Origin: Oribacterium sp. KHPX15
GTDB taxonomy: Bacteria; Bacillota; Clostridia; Lachnospirales; Lachnospiraceae
NCBI RefSeq assembly: GCF_900107835.1
Contig: NZ_FNRG01000019.1
Coordinates: 1 to 64,000, forward strand
Direction: 5' to 3'
DNA: 64,000 nucleotides
Part shown: positions 18,333 through 26,133 of the stretch, piece after piece
How the letters are laid out: each line of letters begins with the position of its first letter
Position numbering within the stretch: the first letter of the stretch is position 1
Made by a program: the position numbers and the translations under genes
The notes under the pieces: generated by a model
The model's input: the letters and a program-made list of their open reading frames with translations, nothing else
The model's database searches: none
Told to the model about the DNA's origin: nothing

Positions 18333-19871
18333 ATGTACGGGGACAACTGGTTACATAAAATAGAGAAAGATTCATATAGAGCTTATGCCAATTATCCCGA
18401 AACGGGAGTAAACGGGACGTATTTTAACAGATATCGTACAAAAGAGGCTTACATCTTTGGTGCAGCCGGGCAATACACATCAGACTTCTCATCAGGCATG
18501 GCTCCGGTTTCTATCCGGGAAAGAATCCTTGGATTTATACGGCAAAAGCTTCACTTTACATCATTCCAGCTTATTCTTTACGGATTTATGCTGGTGATCC
18601 TTATGGGCGCACTGTTTCTCATGCTTCCTTTCGCATCTTACGGTGCTTCCAACGGGATACATATCTCATTTTTGGACGCTCTTTTCACTGCTACTTCGGC
18701 CACCTGTGTTACCGGTCTTGTGGTTACCGACACTGTGAGAACCTGGACTCCTTTTGGACAGTTCATACTAATATCTCTCATCCAGGTGGGCGGCATGGGT
18801 GTAGTTACCGTCGCCATAGCACTCTTTGTTATGTCAGGAAAAAAGATCGGTCTCCGTCAGCGTAGCCTGATGCAGGAATCCATATCAGCACCATGCATCG
18901 GAGGCATCGTCAAGATGACCGGTTTCATCATAAAAGGCATGATATTGTTCGAGTTTATCGGCACCCTGCTTTTAGCACCCGTAATGATCAGGGATTTCGG
19001 CATCGTAAAAGGTATTTGGTATGCCTTATTCCACTCCATTTCCGCATTCTGCAACGCAGGTTTCGATCTCATGGGACGTGAGATACCTTACTCTTCCTTA
19101 ACTGCCTATGCAGCGGATCCTCTCGTAAATTTCACCATCATGTCTCTCATCATAATCGGAGGCATAGGTTTCTTCACATGGCAGGATATATATAAACATA
19201 AGCTCAATGTAAAGATGTATTCCATGCAGACAAAAGCCATTCTTAAGCTGACACTGTTTCTGATACTTATGCCTGCAGTCATCTTCTTTTTCACTGAATA
19301 TAAGTCACTTCCTCTTGGAGAGCGTGTTCTTACCTCCCTTTTCCAAAGCGTGACACCCAGAACCGCAGGCTTCAACACTACGGATTACAGCACTTTTTCA
19401 GACGGAAACATTCTCCTCACCATCATGCTGATGCTTACGGGCGGTGCTTCCGGATCAACTGCCGGAGGCTTCAAGATCACAACCTTTGGAGTTATTTTGG
19501 CCGCTGCCCATGCAACCTTTTTCCGATATGATGACGTGGTTCTTTCCGGAAGACGGATTCCCCACAAAACCATCAGGATGGCTTCAGCCATACTTATGAT
19601 GTACCTGATCCTCTTCCTGAGCGGAGCAGTCCTTATCTCAGCATTTGATGAGCTTCCACTTCGTGAATGCCTCTTTGAAACCGCCTCTGCAATCGGCACA
19701 GTAGGTCTCACTATGGGCATAACCACTAAGCTCTCATCTATTTCGAAAATCATCATCATAGTGTTAATGTTTCTGGGTCGGGTTGGTGGCCTCACGGTTA
19801 TTTTCGCCGCTACCAGAGACAATTCCACAGGCGGCGGACGCGTGCCTGAAGGAAACATTACGATAGGATAA
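18333..19871 (+). CDS. ktrB: Potassium uptake membrane subunit, TrkH/KtrB family
   Basis: A 512-residue membrane protein of the Trk/Ktr/HKT superfamily, the pore of a potassium uptake system. Four pore-loop filters can be read in order: ATCVTGL, AFCNAGF, PRTAGFN and GTVGLT, each with the central glycine. About 65 residues precede the first helix, longer than usual for KtrB. GAAGGTGATCTC precedes the ATG. It is followed by the KtrA-type RCK subunit and a KdpDE-like two-component system, all on the plus strand, and is preceded by phased repeats. The KtrB assignment is preferred to TrkH because of the short adjacent KtrA subunit. Confidence 0.88.
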   Translation: MYGDNWLHKIEKDSYRAYANYPETGVNGTYFNRYRTKEAYIFGAAGQYTSDFSSGMAPVSIRERILGFIRQKLHFTSFQLILYGFMLVILMGALFLMLPFASYGASNGIHISFLDALFTATSATCVTGLVVTDTVRTWTPFGQFILISLIQVGGMGVVTVAIALFVMSGKKIGLRQRSLMQESISAPCIGGIVKMTGFIIKGMILFEFIGTLLLAPVMIRDFGIVKGIWYALFHSISAFCNAGFDLMGREIPYSSLTAYAADPLVNFTIMSLIIIGGIGFFTWQDIYKHKLNVKMYSMQTKAILKLTLFLILMPAVIFFFTEYKSLPLGERVLTSLFQSVTPRTAGFNTTDYSTFSDGNILLTIMLMLTGGASGSTAGGFKITTFGVILAAAHATFFRYDDVVLSGRRIPHKTIRMASAILMMYLILFLSGAVLISAFDELPLRECLFETASAIGTVGLTMGITTKLSSISKIIIIVLMFLGRVGGLTVIFAATRDNSTGGGRVPEGNITIG

Positions 19872-19910
19872 TAAACGGGAAGACGGGTAGCGCGCCCTTG
19901 CTTCTCATCC

Positions 19911-19998
19911 GCACCCCCATTCCGGCAAAGCCGGGTTCAAAATGGGAATGTGCATTACCGGGTCTGTGCTCCATGCAGCGTCTGTTTGGAGCACAGAC
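19911..19998 (+). promoter_or_regulatory. Structured leader before ktrA
   Basis: The 159-bp gap folds plausibly into two hairpins. The first pairs GCA...CATTCC (19911-19923) with GGAATG-TGC (19945-19953) around an inner CGGC-aaa-GCCG. The second is a perfect 11-bp stem GTCTGTGCTCC (19962-19972) / GGAGCACAGAC (19988-19998) followed by ATTTT. The AAGGAGG of ktrA comes about 22 bases later. It may attenuate transcription or set the subunit ratio. Confidence 0.45.
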
Positions 19999-20030
19999 AT
20001 TTTAAGTTTTAAGCCAAGGAGGTAGTAAAA

Positions 20031-20678
20031 ATGAAGTCTGTTCTTGTTATAGGTCTCGGAAGATTCGGCCGGCATATATGTATGGATCTCACCCAATTGA
20101 AGCATGAGGTTATGGCAGTGGATAAAAATGAAGACTGTGTAAATGCAGTTCTTCCCTTTGTTACAAGTGGTATAATAGGAGACAGCACAAGGGAGGAGTT
20201 TTTAAGATCTCTCGGCATCTCCAATTACGATTTATGCATAGTCGCAATCGGTGATGATTTTCAAAGCTCCCTGGAGACCACATGCCTTCTGAAGGAGCTG
20301 GGAGCAAAGGAGGTTGTTTCCAGAGCTTCAAGAGATGTGCATGCCAAATTCCTCCTCAGAAACGGAGCTGACCACGTAGTCTATCCCGAAAAACAGCTTG
20401 CCGACTGGACTGCCATACGTTACAGTTCCGACATGATCTCTGATTATTTCGAGCTTAATGAAGACTACTCTTTGTTTGAACTGAAAATCCCTGACGCCTG
20501 GGTAGGTATGTCTATCGGAAAGCTTGACATAAGAAAAAAATATAAGATCAATATTTTAGGCTTCAAACACGGAAATGAATTCAATCTTGAAACCACACCG
20601 GATATGGTTTTTAAATCCGGTGAGACCATGCTGGTAGTGGGAAGAAATCAGGATATACAAAAATGCTTCCATCTGTGA
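20031..20678 (+). CDS. ktrA: Potassium uptake regulatory subunit, KtrA/TrkA (RCK)
   Basis: A 215-residue cytoplasmic gating subunit. The RCK_N Rossmann domain starts with VLVIGLGRFGRHI, the nucleotide-binding glycine motif, with an acidic residue at the end of the second strand (AVDKNED); the RCK_C domain covers about residues 140-215. It would form an octameric ring that gates KtrB in response to ATP/ADP, and the RCK_C part is a known binding place for cyclic di-AMP in the family. A strong AAGGAGG lies upstream. It follows ktrB in the same direction after a structured gap. Confidence 0.9.
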   Translation: MKSVLVIGLGRFGRHICMDLTQLKHEVMAVDKNEDCVNAVLPFVTSGIIGDSTREEFLRSLGISNYDLCIVAIGDDFQSSLETTCLLKELGAKEVVSRASRDVHAKFLLRNGADHVVYPEKQLADWTAIRYSSDMISDYFELNEDYSLFELKIPDAWVGMSIGKLDIRKKYKINILGFKHGNEFNLETTPDMVFKSGETMLVVGRNQDIQKCFHL

Positions 20679-20776
20679 CAGGCCTAAGAACATCCAGAAC
20701 GGTTTTATTGCCGCATCCAATGACCTCTGCGTGTATCGAAAAGACCGGCATTCAGGATTGTTGAGAAAAGTAAATC

Positions 20777-22789
20777 ATGTATCAGGACATCACTAATCAT
20801 CCAACCGAAGCAGAAACCTTGATACCCCGCCACGTACTGGTGTGCTTATCCTCAAGCCCCAGTAATGAACGGGTTATTCGCATTGCAGCAAATCTTGCCA
20901 GAGCCGAACGGGCAGATTTTACAGCAATTTTTGTTGAGACACCGGGTTTTGCCGCTCTTCCCGAAAAGAGTAAAGTAACCCTTCAGCGTAATAAATCTCT
21001 TGCCGTATCCCTGGGAGCCAAGGAAGTGGATGTGACGGGCACCGACATAGCTTATCAGATTTCAGATTTCGCCCGTTTCAATAATGTTACCGCCATCGTA
21101 ATAGGAAAACCGGCTAACGACCAGCATAAGGTTTTTTTCGGAAAGACCATCGTTGAAAAGCTTGTGGATGAGATCCCCGATATGGAGATTCACATCATTC
21201 CGGACAACAGAGCGATTCATAAAAGCTTCCGGGATGAGCAGGATTCGGGATATAAGCATTCACTTATGGAGCTTGGGAAATGTCTCCTTGCCCTGACCAT
21301 AGCCACCGTCATCGGACTCATTTTTACGCATCTTGGCATTTCGGTTGCAAATATCATAACCTTATACATATTGACCACCATGGTACTTGCAACCTTTGTC
21401 ACAAGCCTCGCCTATAGTCTCCTGTCCTCTTTTCTCGGTGTGCTGGTTTTCAATTTCTTTTTCACTGCACCGAAATATACATTGCTTGCCTATGACTCAA
21501 GCTATACCATCACCTTCATTATAATGTTTTTGTCGTCCTTCCTCGCCGGCTCCCTGGCATCGAGGCTCCGTAAAACTTCGAAACAGTATGAAGACACCGC
21601 ATACAGAACCAGGCTCCTTCTGGATATGAGCCAGCTTCTGGACAAAGCGGAGGAAGAAAAAGAAATCCTCAGGATTGCAGCAGAACAGATAATCAAACTT
21701 CTGGATTCTGACGTGGTGGTTTATCCCGTAGAAAAGAATAACGGTATTCCCGCGCTTGGTTCCTGCCGTATCTACCACACAAAGGACAATACCTCAGATA
21801 CCGTATACAACAGTGTTTTTGAAAAATCTGTTGCCGAATACGTCATGAATCAGAACCATGCCGCAGGTTTCGGTACAAAGGAGTTCGCAGAGTCCAAATG
21901 CACCTATTTTGCAGCAAGGGTAAATAAAAATGTTTACGCAGTCGTGGGAATAGCGGGTGAGGATCGTAAAAGTGATATTTTTTCGGATAATGTCCTTTTT
22001 TCCATTCTCGGCGAATGTGCCCTGGCACTTGAAAACAATGCCAACCGCCGGGAGAAGGAAGCCGCAAAGCTGAAGGCAGAAAACGAGCAGCTTCAGGCCA
22101 ACCTTTTGAGATCCCTGTCACATGATCTCAGAACTCCCCTCACTTCTATTTCGGGGAATGCCAGCAACCTTATGTCCGGAAGCATTAACGATGAAAATGT
22201 AAAAAAACAGCTTTATACAGATATATATGATGATGCTGAGTGGCTTAAGGAGCTTGTGGAAAACCTGCTTTCCATAACACGTATCAACAACGGAATTAAC
22301 CGCAGCATCACGGCCAACAGATCAACAGAGTTGCTTGAGGACCTCATCAACGAAGCTCTGAGGCACATTGACAGAAAGCAGTCGGAGCACAGTATAGTGT
22401 TTATCCCTGCGGATACAACGGTTCTTGTGAATGTGGATATACATCTCATAGAGCAGGTAGTTACAAATCTCGTTAATAATGCTATAAAATATACTCCGGT
22501 GGGATCTGAAATAACAGTACGTCTCACCGCAACAGAAAACACCGCCTCGGTTTCCGTAGCAGATAACGGTCCGGGAATACCGGATTCCGATAAAGCCCGC
22601 ATTTTCGAGATGTTCTATACCGGTCAGAAAACCGTTGCGGATTCCAGCCGCAGCCTGGGACTCGGTCTTTATCTCTGCAAAATGATAGTAGAATATCATG
22701 AGGGGCACATTTCTGTTTCAGACAATAAACCGACGGGTTCTGTATTTACGTTCACTCTGCCCATGGCAGATCTGGAGATGGAATACTGA
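20777..22789 (+). CDS. KdpD-like sensor histidine kinase lacking the KdpD N-terminal domain
   Basis: A 670-residue membrane kinase. Residues about 20-150 form a universal-stress-protein-like domain, about 165-275 hold four membrane helices of the KdpD/DUF4118 type, about 290-420 a GAF-like region, and the kinase core follows: phosphoacceptor H449 in SLSHDLRTPL, NLVNNAIKYTP (N box), DNGPGIPD (G1) and LGLGLYLCK (G2). Full-length KdpD carries an additional N-terminal sensor ATP-binding domain of about 200 residues, absent here. It would sense potassium or osmotic state and phosphorylate the adjacent regulator. The genes kdpFABC are not present, so it probably serves the Ktr transporter. Confidence 0.88.
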   Translation: MYQDITNHPTEAETLIPRHVLVCLSSSPSNERVIRIAANLARAERADFTAIFVETPGFAALPEKSKVTLQRNKSLAVSLGAKEVDVTGTDIAYQISDFARFNNVTAIVIGKPANDQHKVFFGKTIVEKLVDEIPDMEIHIIPDNRAIHKSFRDEQDSGYKHSLMELGKCLLALTIATVIGLIFTHLGISVANIITLYILTTMVLATFVTSLAYSLLSSFLGVLVFNFFFTAPKYTLLAYDSSYTITFIIMFLSSFLAGSLASRLRKTSKQYEDTAYRTRLLLDMSQLLDKAEEEKEILRIAAEQIIKLLDSDVVVYPVEKNNGIPALGSCRIYHTKDNTSDTVYNSVFEKSVAEYVMNQNHAAGFGTKEFAESKCTYFAARVNKNVYAVVGIAGEDRKSDIFSDNVLFSILGECALALENNANRREKEAAKLKAENEQLQANLLRSLSHDLRTPLTSISGNASNLMSGSINDENVKKQLYTDIYDDAEWLKELVENLLSITRINNGINRSITANRSTELLEDLINEALRHIDRKQSEHSIVFIPADTTVLVNVDIHLIEQVVTNLVNNAIKYTPVGSEITVRLTATENTASVSVADNGPGIPDSDKARIFEMFYTGQKTVADSSRSLGLGLYLCKMIVEYHEGHISVSDNKPTGSVFTFTLPMADLEMEY

Positions 22790-22892
22790 GGGTTTATCCG
22801 GAATAATAATTACTTGCCAATATATTCTTCAGCGTAATCTTTTGTGAAGCTTTGCATGGTTGGCATACATCGTTTGAATTAAGGGGGAAATC

Positions 22893-23588
22893 TTGAATCA
22901 GTTTACTATTTTGGCAGTTGAGGATGATGCACCTGTAAGAAACCTCATTACCACCACTTTAAAAGCTCATAACTATAATTATCTGACTGCAGAGAATGGG
23001 CAGTCTGCCATACTGCAGGTAACTTCCCACAATCCGGAGGTTATGCTTCTTGACCTGGGTCTTCCGGATATGGACGGCGTAGACCTCATCAAAAAGATAC
23101 GTACCTGGAGCGAGATGCCTATCATCGTTGTCAGTGCCCGGCAGGATGAGGCAGACAAGATAAGTGCCCTGGACGCCGGGGCCGACGACTACCTGACCAA
23201 GCCTTTTTCTGTTGATGAACTCCTTGCCCGTATCCGTGTGGTTCAAAGGAGGCTGCAGAAACAGTCCGACATCTCCGGCAGCAGCAGTATCTTCATAAAC
23301 GGGGGACTTAAGATAGATTATGTCTCAAACACCATCGAGGTTGACGGTGTCGAAAAGATGCTTACTCCCATAGAATTTAAGCTGCTAAACATTCTCGCAA
23401 AAAATGTCGGAAAGGTCGTTACACACAGCTATCTCACCACTGAGATCTGGGGCAACAACTGGAGCAGCAGTATGGCTTCCCTCCGCGTGTCCATGGGAAA
23501 TCTCAGGAAAAAAATAGAAAAAAATACAACCGACCCGGTCTATATCCAGACTCATGTGGGAATCGGATACAGGATGAATCAGTTGTAA
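22893..23588 (+). CDS. KdpE-like response regulator (OmpR family)
   Basis: A 231-residue response regulator with receiver domain (1-120) and a winged-helix DNA-binding domain (about 130-228). D54 in LLDLGLPDMDG is the phosphorylation site, and the conserved lysine lies in LTKPFS. The start is TTG at 22893 with a strong GGGGG site. Last gene of the ktrB-ktrA-kinase-regulator set. It is the likely activator acting on the 11-bp repeats at 18225. Confidence 0.9.
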   Translation: MNQFTILAVEDDAPVRNLITTTLKAHNYNYLTAENGQSAILQVTSHNPEVMLLDLGLPDMDGVDLIKKIRTWSEMPIIVVSARQDEADKISALDAGADDYLTKPFSVDELLARIRVVQRRLQKQSDISGSSSIFINGGLKIDYVSNTIEVDGVEKMLTPIEFKLLNILAKNVGKVVTHSYLTTEIWGNNWSSSMASLRVSMGNLRKKIEKNTTDPVYIQTHVGIGYRMNQL

Positions 23589-23620
23589 AGTGTTAGTTGG
23601 AAAAAGGGTCAGTACGAAGT

Positions 23621-24781
23621 TTAATTTCCATCCTTTAATACAAATCTCTGTGAAAGATCTTCGTTCCAAAATACGATATCCGCTTGTCTCCCGGATTTGA
23701 TAAATCCTTTCCTGTCATCTATACCAAGCTCCTTTGCAGGAGTTACGGTTGCGCAATATATGGCATCTTCCAACGGAATTCCCATCTCCTTCACCATTAT
23801 CCTGACACAATCAGGGAGCGGTGTTACGGATCCCGCAATTGCGCCGTCTCTCATCATCCGGGCATGTTTGCCTTCCACCTTTAACTGAAGGCCACCCAGT
23901 AAATAGGTGCCATCTCCCATTCCGGTTGCTCTAAGGCTGTCGGAAATCAAGATGATCCTGTCCCTTCCAAACATTTTGAAAGTTGAACGGATAACCGAAG
24001 GGTGTATGTGAATGCCATCGCATATAAGCTCAGCATTAACATCTTTACAGTCAAAGGCTGCGCCGATTACTCCGGGGTTTCTGTGGGTCATTTCCGGCAT
24101 GGCATTGTACATATGGACAAGGTGTTTTGCACCGGCTTTCATGGCTTTAAGAGCGGTATCATAGTCGGCATTTGTGTGGGCAATGGCTACATTAACCTCA
24201 CTCCTGACAGTCTCTATAAACTCCATCGGATCCTTCATCTCCGGCGCGAGCCCGATGAATTTCACTATACCTCTGCCGGCCTTTTGAAATCTCCTGAAAA
24301 GTTCTGCATCGCAGGGCAGGATATTCGCTTCATTCTGAGCACCCTTTTTTTCGATGCTGATAAAAGGCCCCTCCATATTTATACCGCAAAGCTCCGCCTC
24401 TCCTGTGTGCTTTTCAGGATGTCGGAGCTGATCATCACGAAAATCCGCAGCGTTACTCAGTATCTGTTCCAATGTTGCCACCGGTTCTGTCATGGTTGCG
24501 GGGCAGATGGAGGTTACTCCGATTGAAGCTTCATATCTCGCCATGGTCTGAAGAGCTTCTATTGTGGCATCACCTGCATCACAATTCATGGCACCGTGAA
24601 AGTGAAGGTCTGTCATACCCGGGAAACAATATGCGCCCTCACAGTCGAGGTTTTCACCGGATACGGTTGGCGACACATCATCTCCGAAATAAACATTGGC
24701 AATGATATCATCGCGGACTTCTATGGCACCCGGACGGAATACACCATTCTCCGTAAAAACTCTCAGATTTTTATATATCAA
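23621..24781 (-). CDS. nagA: N-acetylglucosamine-6-phosphate deacetylase
   Basis: A 386-residue amidohydrolase that removes acetate from N-acetylglucosamine-6-phosphate, giving glucosamine-6-phosphate for glycolysis or wall recycling. Family motifs: HFHGAMNCD, NMEGPF with the metal-binding Glu, AHTNAD, HMYNAM, ICDGIHIHP and the catalytic Asp in LISDSLRATG. The start is TTG at 24781 preceded by GGAGG seven bases away; it overlaps the stop of the CapA-like gene (TTGA), so translation is likely coupled. An upstream in-frame ATG adds residues without similarity. No nagB is adjacent. Confidence 0.9.
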   Translation of the reverse strand: MIYKNLRVFTENGVFRPGAIEVRDDIIANVYFGDDVSPTVSGENLDCEGAYCFPGMTDLHFHGAMNCDAGDATIEALQTMARYEASIGVTSICPATMTEPVATLEQILSNAADFRDDQLRHPEKHTGEAELCGINMEGPFISIEKKGAQNEANILPCDAELFRRFQKAGRGIVKFIGLAPEMKDPMEFIETVRSEVNVAIAHTNADYDTALKAMKAGAKHLVHMYNAMPEMTHRNPGVIGAAFDCKDVNAELICDGIHIHPSVIRSTFKMFGRDRIILISDSLRATGMGDGTYLLGGLQLKVEGKHARMMRDGAIAGSVTPLPDCVRIMVKEMGIPLEDAIYCATVTPAKELGIDDRKGFIKSGRQADIVFWNEDLSQRFVLKDGN

Positions 24782-26088
24782 GAATTTGCCTCCGATTCCT
24801 GCTCTTCTACTCTTGGCAGTCCGGTAACACCGGTCCACAGGTTCCACAGCCTCGCGGTAGTAAGAGGTCCGTCATTATAGTTCGCGTGATTCTTTGCTGC
24901 GAGCCAGTCGTTATAGTCCTTCAGAAGAAATACCCTCACGTCCATTCCGGAAAAATGTGTGACTGTAGGGATGAAATCCCAGGAACTTATCCTGGTACCG
25001 TTATCATCTTTTTCGATGGTCACATCAGCAAGACCGCCGAGGATTCTCGGAACTTTGGACTGCGCCGAAATCAGATTTCCGCAGGACCAGAAAACCAGGC
25101 CCGTGTTTCCTGCAGCAGTGGTAACGTACCCTGCCGGTTCCACTACATGAGGATGCGCACAGATGACAAGGTCCGCGCCGGCATCAATGAGGGAGTGCAC
25201 ATAAGACTGCTGGAAGGCCGTTGGCTGGTGTACGTATTCTTCCCCGATATGCAGGAAACAAACTGTCATGTCCGCTTCATTCTCTGCAATCCTTACATCA
25301 TTCAGGAACTTTTCCTTCTGTCCCAACAGGTTCACCATATAGTACATGGAATTGGGTACGCTAAAGCCATTCAGCCCATAGGTGTAATTGAACATCGCAA
25401 GACGTATGCCATTCTTCTCCACGTAATCAATAGTATTGAAAGCCTCAGGCGAGTCATGAATTCCCAAAAGCTTGATTTCCGGATGGAATGTCTTCCAGTA
25501 ATTCAACGTATCATTCACTCCGCGAACACCCTTATCCCAGGTGTGGTTTGTGGCAGAAAGAACAATGTCAAATCCGGTATCCACCAGTGCCTCCCCCATG
25601 ATCTGCGGGGTTCCGAAGGTGGGGTAATCACTGATCAGTGAATTGTCGGAGATGAATATGGTCTCCTGGTTGATCACAGCCAGATCCCGGGACTGTATGG
25701 TATCGAGAATCGGTGTGTACAGGGAATGAAAATCATGGATCCCAAGCTCAGGATGCCAGGCCTTGTCCACGATGGTTTTGTGGATCAGGTTATCTCCTGC
25801 GGCGATCAGTGTCAGTTTTCCTTCTGACTTGGCTGTCTCTGTACCGGCAGATCCCGACACTGTCGCACCGGAACCACCCGGAGTCCCAGCAGACTCCATA
25901 CCGGTTCCCGAGTCATTTGTTTCCGGCTCCCATCCATGCCCCACTACCCTGGAACCTGAAGAGGATGCAGCCATACTACTGACATTGATTGAAAGAAATG
26001 CAAGAGATAAAAGAAGCACCACACTTACATTGATCCAGCCCCCTTTCATCTTTGTATAGTACGCAGAGCCTTTTCTTTTTTTTATCAT
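24778..26088 (-). CDS. CapA-family membrane-anchored metallophosphatase-like protein
   Basis: A 436-residue protein with a cytoplasmic basic start (MIKKRKGSAYYTK), one membrane segment near residues 20-38, a Ser/Gly/Thr-rich linker and an extracellular CapA/PgsA-type domain (about 90-420). The metal-binding pattern is visible: AAGDNLIH, NQETIF, SATNHTWDKG, FLHIGEEY and ICAHPHVVEP. CapA proteins act in poly-gamma-glutamate or related wall polymer metabolism; the exact reaction is not established for this clade. The ATG has GGGAG eight bases upstream. It is overlapped by nagA and follows the LRR lipoprotein gene by 45 bases, suggesting a cell-envelope role. Confidence 0.8.
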   Translation of the reverse strand: MIKKRKGSAYYTKMKGGWINVSVVLLLSLAFLSINVSSMAASSSGSRVVGHGWEPETNDSGTGMESAGTPGGSGATVSGSAGTETAKSEGKLTLIAAGDNLIHKTIVDKAWHPELGIHDFHSLYTPILDTIQSRDLAVINQETIFISDNSLISDYPTFGTPQIMGEALVDTGFDIVLSATNHTWDKGVRGVNDTLNYWKTFHPEIKLLGIHDSPEAFNTIDYVEKNGIRLAMFNYTYGLNGFSVPNSMYYMVNLLGQKEKFLNDVRIAENEADMTVCFLHIGEEYVHQPTAFQQSYVHSLIDAGADLVICAHPHVVEPAGYVTTAAGNTGLVFWSCGNLISAQSKVPRILGGLADVTIEKDDNGTRISSWDFIPTVTHFSGMDVRVFLLKDYNDWLAAKNHANYNDGPLTTARLWNLWTGVTGLPRVEEQESEANS

Positions 26089-26133
26089 CAATTCAACTCC
26101 CTTCAAACTCAAGAGCTTTCAGTCTTGGTAAAC

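Noticed and set aside
19872-20030. ydaO-type cyclic di-AMP riboswitch before ktrA
   Set aside because: ktr genes are classic targets, but I could not match the conserved sequence blocks of that riboswitch; only generic hairpins are visible.
18333-23588. Complete Kdp potassium ATPase locus
   Set aside because: KdpD/KdpE-like genes are present, but none of kdpFABC is in the window; the transporter here is Ktr type.
24886-25641. 251-codon plus-strand frame opposite the CapA-like gene
   Set aside because: Antisense to a gene with clear CapA motifs; no ribosome site or recognisable domain.
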